Assembly (NCBI GenBank): GCA_013180625.2
Contig: SNVD02004792.1
Span: 1 to 64,000 of the forward strand
Direction of reading: 5' to 3'
DNA length: 64,000 nucleotides
DNA from: Boswellia sacra
Lineage: Eukaryota; Streptophyta; Magnoliopsida; Sapindales; Burseraceae
The notes beneath the pieces were generated by a model. The model was not told the origin of the DNA. It saw only the letters and a program-made list of their open reading frames with translations, and did no database searches. Positions 1-9,844 of the stretch are shown here, piece after piece (the first letter of the stretch is position 1; each line of letters begins with the position of its first letter). The position numbers and the translations under genes were made by a program.

Positions 1-120
1 GTGTTGTTGTTGTAGAAGTTTTTTTCTTGTTTCGTTTGATCTGATTATCAATGTTGTTTTTGTGTTGTTGTTGTTTGTTGATTTGTTGTTTTAAATTTAA
101 GTTTCTTTTTGACAAAACAT
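1..120. repeat. T/G-rich low-complexity stretch
   Basis: The first 120 bases are dominated by short gttgtt and ttgttt runs with no open frame of note. It is simple-sequence-like DNA at the window edge; no gene signal is seen. Confidence 0.5.
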
Positions 121-345
121 ATGACTACCCCATGTCATAAGCACACGTGGAGACAAGTGTGGAGGTTTCGTCAACCTCCGCCGAAAGTATATCTCCATTT
201 TTCATGCACATGTGAGAGACAAGTGTGGAGGTTTTGTCAACCTCCGCCGTAAGTAATCCCTACTTTTCATGCTTCACGTGGGAGACAAGTGTGTAGGTTT
301 TGCCAAACCTCGCCGAAAGCATATCTCATTTTTTCAATCTTGGGG
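121..345. repeat. Tandem repeat, about 65 bp x 3, with G-box-like core and hairpin
   Basis: Three head-to-tail units start near 144, 208 and 275. Each has CACGTG or CACATGTG, then GAGACAAGTGTG, then a short inverted repeat (GGAGGTT, small loop, AACCTCC) and the tail CCGCCG/TCGCCG. A weaker fourth trace follows to about 400. The CACGTG core is a possible bZIP/bHLH binding site, but that is inference. The rest of the stretch to 556 holds nothing I recognise. Confidence 0.6.
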
Positions 346-556
346 CGATAAATCTGCATCGAGCAACCCCCACCGAAATTATGTCCACATGTGTCAAAAT
401 TTGAGAGTTTTACGTGTGTATATATCCATTCTGTATATTTTCAAAGGTCATTATATAACCTGTCTTGCACTTGAAAAGCATATGACCTAACTTGCTCATT
501 GTCTTACACCAAAGGTAGAGCATTTTAGAAATGAGAAAGGGAAAACACCAATTCGG

Positions 557-1212
557 CGATTCCAAAATATATGCGTATTTTGTGGATGCAATTTGGTATA
601 AAGATGGAGAGTTTACAAAAGCGAGTCTTGATCTTGTGAGGAAATAGCTGCGAGGGTATTCAGTGATTATGGAGGGGGTAGTCTTGGGTTAATGGGGTGT
701 GTGGCGATAGCTGCATCCTTAGGAGGAAGCAAAAGTTCTCGGCATTATCCCTAAACCATAGCTGTACTCGGCATTATCCCTAAACCATTAGCTGTACGAG
801 ATATCGTAGGCAACACAATCGGAGAAGAGTTACAGGTTCTAGTATGCATGAGCGTATTGCACATATGGTTGTTAAGTCCGATGCATTTATAGCTTTGCCG
901 GGTGGTTATGGTACATTAGAGGAGATATTTCAAATCACCTCTTGGGCACAGCTAAACATCCATCGGAAACCCATTGGTTTGTTAAATGTCAATAATTTTT
1001 TTGATGGTTTGTTGTCTTTTCGTGATCAAGCAGTAGAAAAAAACTTCATCTCACAGTCGGCGAGGCAAATCCTGGTTACAGCTTCAACTGCAGGGGAGTT
1101 AATTGACAAATTACAAGCATTCGTCTATTCGCATGATCCAACAATATCTCGGATAGATTGGTTTGGAGAAGGCAATAAGAGGCGTAAACTGGATTTAACG
1201 CTCCATTTGTAA
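557..1212 (+). pseudogene. LOG-type cytokinin riboside monophosphate phosphoribohydrolase pseudogene
   Basis: The LOG (LONELY GUY) family releases active cytokinin base from the riboside monophosphate in the cytosol. The longest open frame (844-1212, 122 residues) starts MHERIAHM and contains the family signature PGGYGTLEE, then [18 protein letters not shown] and a C-terminal helix. Upstream, matches to the N-terminal half appear in more than one frame: ICVFCG near 568 and GGGSLGLMG near 675, interrupted by a stop at about 598 and by frame changes. A 29/30-bp duplication lies at 738-796. The match runs without introns through regions that are interrupted in most plant LOG genes, suggesting a processed copy, though no poly(A) tail or flanking duplication is clear. 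It cannot encode a full enzyme. Family assignment is secure; the retrocopy origin is inference. Confidence 0.85.
738..796. repeat. 29/30-bp direct duplication inside the LOG pseudogene
   Basis: CTCGGCATTATCCCTAAACC and the following ATAGCTGTA at 738-766 are repeated at 767-796 with one extra T. The segment corresponds to the IIPK region of LOG, so this is a local slippage duplication inside the decaying gene. Confidence 0.9.
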
Positions 1213-2050
1213 TCTCATCTGTGTTTGACTTCATTTTCGTTTGCTTTCTCTTTATGTGTTATTTGAGTGAGTTTTTTTTTCAGGTGGTTTCTTTCACACC
1301 AGGTAATATTTTCTAATCTTGGCTTTTAGAGTGGTGGGCTTAAAAAGTCAAGTCTCTTGAAACGCCATTCGGATTTCTTTAATCCATAAAGGCTGATAGG
1401 AGGGCTAACTTCTAAACTTTTTAGACCCATTCTAACTGACTTGTTTGTGTTTGCTGATTTGTTGGACTTTATTATTTTCTGAGTAAGTTAGTTTTATGTA
1501 ATTTCGAGTTGTGTGTTTTTGTCTTTATCAGTTTCGATTCGAAAAAAAAACATTGTGGAAAAACCTGAGAATGGCAGAATATGGGGGTTTCTTAACTCTT
1601 GAAACGCATTCTCTCTCAGTAAATCTGTAGTTTGTTTATTTCATGTTGTTTGAAGTGTCTTGTTTCTTGTTTTGTTCTTCATAATATATAGGCTGGAAAC
1701 CTTAAGTCTGCGGGCTACTGGTCCTAAGGATTGTTGAAATATACAATCTTGACTCAGGTGTAACAACGCCACGTACCTCTTTTCTTGCATTTTGTGGGTC
1801 GATGATAAGATAATGATTGAATTAAGAATAACTCTTGGAAAATGATAAATGATGCATGGATCTGTGTGCTTGAAATGTTTATTGGTTTTCGCTTTGCTTT
1901 TGATTCCTTGGGCAACATTGAGCACTGAGCTATTATCACTGAGTTATTTGTTCACTTAGAGAAAGTTTATGTAATTTAAATGTTTCTTCAGATTTCAATG
2001 AATTCTAGAACTTGTTTGATGGTCACTCAAGGCGAAATCCTAGACTGTGC
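1213..2050. other. Unassigned intergenic stretch
   Basis: T-rich sequence with only short chance frames on either strand. An A9 run near 1540 could be a remnant poly(A) tail of the LOG copy, but it lies over 300 bases past the stop and is not convincing. No gene, RNA or transposon end is recognised. Confidence 0.4.
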
Positions 2051-3211
2051 AACATTGGGGAAATGATTTAGGCCATCTTTGGACCGTTTGAGCCTTAATA
2101 GCCAACCTTGACTGAAATTGATCCCTAGTTACCCCTTTGAGCCTTTGTAAGCCTTTTTCTTTGTTAACTCACTAAAAGATTTCCTAACCTCAAATGAATT
2201 TGTTCCAAACAGTTTATCCCCTAACTATGACGACATGCGATCATTCACAAATTAAATTTTGAGCTATGTTATGGTGTGGAAGTTCAGAGGAGGTTGGGAT
2301 GGTCGATGAGAATGCAAGGTGAGGTTCTATTGTGTTGAAAAAAAGAAAAAAACAGAAAAAAAGCCAATTATACTATTGAAATTATCAACCGTAGATAACA
2401 ATAAGCCTGTCTCTTATACACATCTAGATGTGTATAAGAGACAGTACTAACACATTGAGGACAATGTGTTGTTTAAGTGTGGGGGAGGGGAAGTGTAATA
2501 AAAAAAGAAAAAAAAGAAAAAAAAAGAGAACAAAAGAAGAAGAATAAGAGATCTATACCCTTAAGTGTTCTTAAAAAGAATGAAACAACAAAGTGTGGGG
2601 GTGTAGTTTTCTTTTGTTTTCTGCAAAAAAAAAAAAAAGATTGAGTGTTCTAAATAAGTTTGGGGGAGTAACCTGGTGAATTGAAATGAAGTTTTGTTAT
2701 AGGCTTGAGCTCTACATAGTCTTGAATGATTTATGTGTTTGTGGGTGATTTGAGCCAAATTATTATCCTTTATCATACCTTCACCCAAGCCAAACGTTAC
2801 AAGCTTAATAAAGTCCTACTTGATCCTTGGTGTTGTGCATGTCTACATTAGTGGAGAGTGACTTGAAAAGCAGGCCTATGGAGTTCATTTATACACACAT
2901 CTTCAATATTAAATATGATTCATTTTTATGCATAAACTCATCCGGGTTACAAGTGATTAGGTGAGAATGGCTCTACACACACACACTTGAGGAATTGAAG
3001 TGAAGCGAAACTAATCTTTGAGATAAAATTCTTGATCAAGTGCATTATTTTGAAGTTTTCCTTGGGTTATAATTAAGTACAATCTTTGAGGCCTATTTGC
3101 AAGTTGAAGCATTTGTGTGTTTTAATTTTTCTTTGATTCTGTTTAGTTTAGTTTTGTTTTCATATCGTTGTAGTTGCTCGAGGACTAGCAAAGTCTAAGT
3201 GTGGGGGAATT
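2051..3211 (+). mobile_element. 3' internal remnant of a Ty3/gypsy element (post-integrase region and PPT)
   Basis: The sequence has the texture of the non-coding stretch between integrase and 3' LTR in plant Ty3/gypsy elements: phrases such as CCCCTTTGAGCC, then TGAGGACAATGTGTTG followed by AAGTGTGGGGGAG at about 2456-2490, and a repeat of the purine motif at the LTR border (AAGTGTGGGGGAAT, 3197-3210), which is the polypurine tract for plus-strand DNA priming. No gag or pol frame survives upstream. The run is broken at 2407-2444 by a library adapter, so the part before 2407 may not belong with the part after it. Lineage (Tat or Athila type) is inferred from LTR style only. Confidence 0.6.
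2407..2444. other. Tn5 mosaic-end palindrome, Nextera mate-pair junction adapter (artefact)
   Basis: CTGTCTCTTATACACATCT (19 bases) is followed at once by its exact reverse complement, a perfect 38-bp palindrome. The 19-mer is the engineered Tn5 mosaic end, and two of them back to back form the circularisation junction of Nextera mate-pair libraries. A natural origin in plant DNA is very unlikely. The two flanks may come from ends of one several-kilobase fragment and need not be adjacent in the genome. Confidence 0.96.
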
Positions 3212-4624
3212 TGATAAGTGTCTATTTATATATCATTTTCATATCAATTCGTCCATGTTTATTTGCTATATTCCTTGGTATTTTTATGTTTTTGTGTGGT
3301 TTTGATGTTTGTAGGAGTTTTGGAGCAACTTGCACAAAAATGGAGTAAAACCCTTCATTTTCACCTCTGCTAGTCAACCATCTTCTCGGATTTAATTGTA
3401 TTGATATACAATGAACCCGATGACATATCATATACCGTTGAAAAGCTCTCGAAGTCTACTTTTTGGAGAAATTTACGGTTTATGAATCCATTCAGTGTAC
3501 CGAAAGTTGTAATCAAAACAGTGTGAGAAGTGTAGAAATGTAATTCCACACATCACTGTAGCATGTATAATACGGGACACTGTAGCACGTTACTGTAGCA
3601 GAGTATTTAAACACATTTTAGGGTTTTATTTTCATAACTTGAAGAGGGGAGAACGTGGTGGAGGCTGCAGCTCTGGAATTCTTTCATCTCTTGGAGTTCT
3701 TGAAGGAGAAAGGAAGCTTGGAAAGAGGAAGAACTACAATCCAAAGAGAATTACATCAAATTTGCTAAGTTTTTCCCTTCCCTTTCATTTTCTGGAATGT
3801 CTCCATGTTGTATTGTATTTACCACGTTCTTAAACATGTGTAACTGAATCTGAATTGGTTGAGGGTGATTTCAAAGCCCCTGATATGGTTTTTGTAAGTT
3901 GATTGTGTAAGGAATTGTTATCCAATTCTCTAATTGAAGTTGCTTGTATTCTCCCATATTTAATGCTTATGATTGCTTGCTGATTGTATTTGAGTGGCCA
4001 ACTGAATATAATCTGGTTGTGATTTATTGCTAGACTAGAAATCTTGATCCGTAATTGTCTTGAATTTCTAATCAGTAGTAGCAAAATTGTGATCAGAGAT
4101 TGCAATTGGAGAATATAACCTAAGTTAAATAATCCGAGCTTGTGTGTTTATTGCTTAGATCAACCTATCTTTCTTATCATAATGCATCCATTGAATTAAA
4201 CTCAGAGAGCTTGTTCTAGGTTGTTTAATGGATAGAGATTAAATAAAGAGCTTGTTTTATTTAACAACAAAGTAAGGAAAGATTGGGATAACAGAGCTTG
4301 TTGTTATCTACGGTTGATAACTTCAATGCTGTAATTGGATGACAATTCTACGATTAATTCGCAAATCCATATCTTGTGGTAGAGAAGGATCCCTTAACCA
4401 GCTTTCTCCATTGATTTTTCATTCAAATTTACTTTCTGTTTTGTTATTCTTTACTTGCATTCTTATTTCATTTAGTAAAGCATTCAACAAAAATCCCCCC
4501 CCTGTTTAGTTTATTGTTGCTGGAAATAACAAATTCAATTAGAATCAATCCTCGTGGGAACGATATCTTACTTATCACTTTATTACTTGTGCGACTAGTA
4601 TACTTGCTAGTTTCGAACGCATCA
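3212..4624 (+). mobile_element. Ty3/gypsy LTR (3' LTR, about 1.4 kb)
   Basis: It starts TGATAAGTG directly after a polypurine tract and ends ACGCATCA, giving the TG...CA termini of an LTR. A TATA-like GTATTTAAACAC lies near 3603, preceded by three CACTGTAGCA-type motifs (3550-3600). The last 100 bases carry the phrase TGGGAACGATATCTTACTTA that recurs in diverged form at 61158-61180 in a second LTR. Sequence from 4625 belongs to a different family, so the outer flank is not the original target or has been invaded. Confidence 0.75.
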
Positions 4625-6049
4625 CTTAGGCAAAAATTAGAGCATGAAAAAAACAAGAAGAAAAATGAACCCGATTAGTTGAAAAACTGAAAAGGAGACT
4701 TAGACAAAAATTAGAGTTGAAAAGAAAGTACTTAAAGAAGCAGAAGACTGCCACCAAATCTCTAACTCGGACCGATCTAGATATGGTCTAGGCTAATCAA
4801 TGTTTCAACAAGAATCAAGGGAACTACCATGAAACGGAGTCCCATATGAGGAATGTGGTCACAAGATGTGGGTTGCCGAGACCATCCGATGAGACTAGTA
4901 GAAACTATACAAGAAGGCAGAACTGAAAAAGGCGAGCTAATAGAACGAGGTCCTATCTATAATCTCAAGAAAAGGCATGATGAAAGACAATGTCACTCTA
5001 CCACATTTAGTGTGAATACCTATGGTAAAAATCGAAAAGTCGAAGAAGTCGGTAAGATCATAAATCGATGTTGTCTCAATAGTAAGTAGAATGGTGCTCT
5101 CAAAATTAGATGAATGAGCATTGAGTATGGCAGAAAATTCCTCATACAAAGGGCAAAGCTCTTACCTATTGAAGCAGAAGACATGATCATGAGAATCCCA
5201 AAAGGTTGTGCACTCCTTGAGAAAAGGAATGTCGAGTTTCACAAGTTAAATGAACTTCAAATTGTAGAGACTATTAGATTCGAGCCACTTCCAGTAATCA
5301 TCTTTTAGAAGCTTTAAGAGAGAGGCCCCAAACATACTGAAAACGTGAAGAGACGTAAAAAAATTATGAAAGAAAGCTAAAAAATCGAGAGAGGATATGT
5401 TAAAAAGTGTAGAGAAAAGCACAAGAGAAACAACACTTAAATAGTGCAAGAAATGAAGTAGAAAAGAAAAGACGAACAATGACCCCTGCAAGTCGTGGAA
5501 GGACTACAGGCCAGCTATCCCATTGTCGGCCAGCGGTCCAATGACCGGCCAACGGTGGTTAGGGTAAAAGGCCCTCCAACATTCTTTTTTGCTTGTTTTC
5601 AAATTGCGGTTTGCATACCGACAAGCAGTTTCAACCACGCAACTTCTAGATTTTGTAATTATGTTCAAAATTGAATAAATGATGATGTAGAAAAAAATTT
5701 GAGCAAATTTGAATGTAAATTATTCAAAATACGCACACTTTAAGAAGTAGTGCATGAAGCTAAAAATAGAAAATTTTCACTTAAATCTTTGAAATTTGTT
5801 CATATAACTGATTGCTTTGATTGTACGTTATAAAAATTCAAAGCATAAAAGTTCATACATGGAAACTAAATAACTCTGAAGAAAGGCTTAAAGTAGAGCT
5901 TTCTCACTGACTCAGGAAACGCTTAATCGAAAAAAGCCTACTTATTGTACTCAAAAACGCTATTAGGCAATAGTGGGAAGCACAACAGAAAGGAGCTTTC
6001 TTATATGAAAGGAAGAAATCAACATGAAGAAAAGTAATGACAATAGTCC

Positions 6050-8145
6050 TCACTCGTCACCATTATCATCATCATCATCATCATCAATAGAAAATGCAGC
6101 AACTTAGGCATAAAGGTGCTTAATCTCTCACTCAAAACGAGTATTCTCCTAACAACTCTTCTAATCCAAGCAATAAGCAAATAGTTAGAAAAACTATTAA
6201 GATAAAAATCATGCATACATGAAGCATAGAATATTGCTTTACCTGATACTGGTGAGACATCTACAAGACATATTGCATTCGAAAGACATGCTCCATCAAA
6301 GAACATGGTACCTGCATTACATTGCATTTTATGGCTAAAATATATTTGAAGAAGAATATAAAAGTTGAAGAATACATAGTCAGAAGATTATCAGAGGGGT
6401 ATCATGAGGAATCAAAGGAACAGGCATGGTCAAATTCTCAATGATCACGTGGCTGCTGATCTACCTAGCATCCCACGTGTAGACTACATTGCTGGCGTAG
6501 GCCTAGAGGTCATTAATCACATGATCAGCTGGAACAACTAGAGTAACTATAGGGGCTAGAGGCAAACATGCTAGTATTAGAGGAATAAACCCTCGATCTC
6601 TTCCCACGACAAGCGGAAGAGCTACTAGCATGGCTGGAAGAGCCACGAGTAGCACTAGCAGGGGGACGAAGAACCTCATCAATAGGTTGACCTGGCCTAG
6701 CATATAGCAATGTGGTTTGAGCCTACTTAGCATAAGAAACTTTCATCAAAGGAAACTCGATCTCGCTCAAGTGAATCCCAACAATGTAAACAGTCACTTC
6801 TGGCTCCATAGCTAAGTCAACGAAATTTATCATCAGGATTGGTAGAGAAGGAGGAATCTAATGATGATCTGAACCTCTGAACCAATCCTAGACTCGGTTT
6901 CTTGGATACCACATCATGATGTCAATGCATGGAAGAAGAATACGATAGCTGTTGACCAGTTCTCAACAGGTCCCCACCACTCAGAACAAATCTATGAAAG
7001 ATAAAAGTGTGGTGAGATTATGATATAACTAAGAATGAAATATTGACTATAATGTCTTTTACCTTGTCGTAGGTCATCATGTGGATGTAATCACGAAAGA
7101 AATCCAGCTCGTGAGATCTCTCGAGCTTCGCACGACATGCAGCCCACCTCTTCATCTGGGGGAAAGAAAAGTTCTGACAAGCAGGAAGTGGGGAAGGTAG
7201 TACTCCTCACTTGTAGGCCACATCTATTATAAAAAAGACAAAATTAAAAATGGAATTCATAAAGACAAAACACGAAGTGTAAAAAGAAAATAAATTACCT
7301 CAAGTAATAGAGCAAAACTGGTAATTGCAGTAACACCTCAACAAGCACAGTCTAAACCAAAGCACAATTGGCCGAGAGCAGCACGACCCTAATCGAAGGT
7401 CCATGCTTGGTCTAGATCCCAAAGGGCAGGAAGCAAAGTCAAGAAGGTAGTGTTTGACGTATTGTCAAAAAGCATCAATCCAAACATATACATGATGAAG
7501 CTATGTGTATACTAATTTACCTCGACTAAAGTTAGATCCGATCTTCTTTCCAATATTTGTATAATGCATTGTACCAAATGGCAATGTTGTTTTTTATCTT
7601 CACATCACATCCAAGAAGCTGACGAACCAGATCTCTTTAATCTATCAAATCTGTAATGCAAGTATCAATGGGTATAACCTTCCCACCACACAAAAGGCCA
7701 GTCAGAGCAGTAATATCGAAGTGCATGACAGTCATCTCACCAATTGGGAGATATAAAGTGTGAGTCATGTCCATCCACCTCTCACATAAAGCAACCAATG
7801 ATCCACAATTAGTGTGTCAAGAGGCATGTGGTAGCAGCAATCCTATTCATAACAACCTCAATTTTTATCTCTAAGAACCAATTGTGGGCTCTAGAAAATG
7901 ACCCACACACCTTGTTCTCATGGAAGTCCTAAGGTAACAAATTGAAGTCTCTATATGAATACATGCCTAGAAATTCCTATAAAATGGAAAAATGAAGAAT
8001 GAAGGAGAATGCATACCTGGTTAATCATGTGAGAATCCACATCGTAGACAACAGGCACCTCTTGGTCTATCGAAAGATGTCTCAACATTGATCTCCAGAT
8101 CAGATCTCTCTTAATCAAGTCAAGATGGATTAGATGACCCACCAT
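6050..8145 (-). pseudogene. Antisense plant mobile domain (PMD, aminotransferase-like) gene, multi-exon, decayed
   Basis: Read on the minus strand there are about five exons with GT-AG borders: 8145-8017 (starts MVGHLIHLDL, ends before GTATGC), 7928-7521, 7500-7299, 7223-7063 and 6991-about 6525. A possible last exon ends at the TGA at 6050-6052 after an Asp run and NGDE. Exon 2 reads ALCERWMDMTHTLYLPIGEM then a TALTGLLCGG-type segment; exon 3 contains LWDLDQAWTF followed by a GRAALGQL block; exon 4 reads RSHELDFFRDYIHMMTYDK. These match the conserved blocks of the PMD family (ERW...T.H..lP.GE, the W-x-D/w-G-x-A block, and Y-D-K-V). PMD proteins include nuclear silencing factors such as MAIN/MAIL1 and many transposon-borne copies. 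Stops and frame changes occur in exons 2, 3 and 5, and a Ser-rich tail lies at 6710-6525. It sits opposite to the retroelement's transcription, between pol and LTR. PMD identity is strong; exon ends are my reading. Confidence 0.78.
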
Positions 8146-8349
8146 TAGAAAGAGGAAGTCAAGATGAACACGTAGGAGAAAACATAAGGCAAATCAGATG
8201 AAAAACGAAGAAATGGCATGCGAATGAAGCAGAGGAAGACCAAGGGTCCCCATATAGACCTGCCACCATCAGGCGACTGTCGACTGACGACCAATCGACA
8301 GTCAAATCGTTGATCAGTGGTCCTCCCACAGCCAACCTATTGTCCTTTT

Positions 8350-8535
8350 AATGAGGGGCATAATGGTAAAAGGGCAAAGAAAAAAGAAAAGAGGAAAGAA
8401 ATAAGAAATAATAAAGAAAAAATAAAAAAATAAAGAAAAAAGAAGAAAGAAAGAAAAAGAAAAAAGAGGGAAAAAGGAAAAGAAAGAAAAGAAAAGAAAA
8501 GAGACAGAGAAAGAGAAAAAAGAGACAGGAAAAAG
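8350..8535. repeat. Purine-rich (A/G) low-complexity tract
   Basis: A nearly pure run of A and G (AAAGAAAGAAAAAG-type). It lies just upstream of the antisense PMD gene and corresponds to 25740-25910 in copy 2. The opposite strand gives a meaningless Phe/Leu/Ser frame. Confidence 0.85.
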
Positions 8536-9114
8536 AAGTCCTTTACATCAACTTTAAGATACTGAAACAATTTTCAAATGTCCCGGTGACAAGCACTCGG
8601 CCATGGCAATAGCTTAGTAACTCACAAGAAAAGTTGAATAACATTAATCGATGGAATCTTTGTTTGAAATCACATGGAAGAATTCCTCCAAAGACTAGGA
8701 AGCAATTTATTGAAGAACACACTGAACAAGGTAAAAATTTGAATTGATTTTAAATCATCAAGAGATGTTTGATATTTTTCAGGAATTTACAAGGACAATG
8801 AAAATATCCCCAGTGAGTTCAAGAATCAACAACATGATATGAACTCCCCTACTGAAAGGTCCTACGAGTGCAAAATCTGAAGAGATCAAGAACAAAGAAT
8901 GCCAAAGTATAATGAATCAAGAATTTTTCTCCAGTGGACTAAAAGAAACAAAAAATAGAAGCAAGAATACTCAGAAGAAAGGCATACAACCTAATAGATA
9001 TAAAGTCTGAAGAGATTAAAGAAGAATGAAGAATACTCAGCTGAAGGCATGAAGAATAAAAAGGTCTAAAGATCGAGAAGCAGTGCATGATAAACATTTT
9101 CTCGATGGACATGC
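8536..9114. other. Tat copy 1 non-coding 3' region
   Basis: No gene is seen. The segment aligns by eye with 25915-26390 of copy 2 (for example GTGACAAGCACTCGGCCA against GTGACAAACACTCGGCCA), so it is conserved non-coding DNA of the family. Confidence 0.6.
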
Positions 9115-9690
9115 ATTAGAGGAAACCCTAAGAAGTAGGTGCACTTAAGAGTGTTTTAAATCCTTAGATAGAAAAAGCCCTAAGAAGAGGCACAAGAAGA
9201 GTGTTGAAAACCCTAAAAAGTAGGTACACTTAAGAGTGTTTTAAGCCCTTAGAATAGGCATATGCCCTAAGAAAAGGTGCATTGAAGAGTGTTAAAAACC
9301 ATAAGAAGTAGATGCACTTAAGAGTATTTTAAGCCCTTAGAATAGGCACAAGTCCTAAGAAGAGATGCACTAAAGAGCGTTAAAAACCCTAAGAACTGGG
9401 TGCACTTAAAAGTGTTTGAAGCTCTTAGAATAGGTGCACTGAGGAGTGCTAGCAAACCCTAGGATGGAAGTGCATTGAAACTTGTTTCTTCTTATCATCA
9501 TAAGGATGCATTCTATGCATTAGAAGAATGCATTTGTTTGTACTAGAATAGTGCATATCATGCATCGTAAGGATGCACTATGTGCATCAGAAAGAAGCAG
9601 TTGTCCACACTAGAAGAGTGCACATTATTTGCACTCAAAGAAGTGAATTGTATGCATTAGAAGGATGCACTTTAGCCCTTGAGTGGGCAC
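9115..9690. repeat. Two minisatellite blocks in the Tat 3' region
   Basis: Block 1 (9115-9475) repeats a unit of about 50-100 bp built from CCCTAAGAAGTAGGTGCACT, TAAGAGTGTTTTAAGCCC and TTAGAATAGGC. Block 2 (9500-9690) repeats GCATTAGAAGGATGCA and ACTAGAAGAGTGCA. Both have counterparts at 26395-26930. Variable tandem repeats just before the polypurine tract are known for Tat-lineage elements and can seed satellite DNA. Confidence 0.75.
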
Positions 9691-9828
9691 ACCTCATTTG
9701 CAGAAATTGAAGAGGAAAGCAGATGATGAGAAATCTAATAGAATGCAGATAAAAGCGAGGATGCCATGATGAGAAGAAGATAGACAAAGTAAGAGTACTT
9801 TGTCAATTTTTGTCTCACAAACTTCTCC

Positions 9829-9844
9829 AAAGTAAGAGGAAAGC
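9829..9844 (+). other. Polypurine tract, Tat copy 1
   Basis: AGTAAGAGGAAAGC precedes the LTR; the counterpart AGTAGGGGCAAAT is at 27105-27117. It would prime plus-strand DNA synthesis. The tract has lost its run of G residues compared with copy 2. Confidence 0.55.

Noticed and set aside
1641..1939. Two overlapping minus-strand frames of 61-94 codons
   Set aside because: No motif, no splice context, T-rich flank; chance frames.
2407..2444. Natural bacterial Tn5 or IS50 insertion
   Set aside because: No transposase or IS50 body is present, and the back-to-back engineered mosaic ends match the mate-pair adapter exactly.
8337..8570. Minus-strand Phe/Leu/Ser-rich frame resembling a membrane protein
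   Set aside because: It is the reverse reading of an A/G simple tract; the same happens at 25652-25975 and 35139-35414.
9115..9690. Possible CRISPR-like array because of regularly spaced repeats
   Set aside because: Repeat and spacer are both degenerate and vary together, in a plant retroelement; it is a minisatellite.
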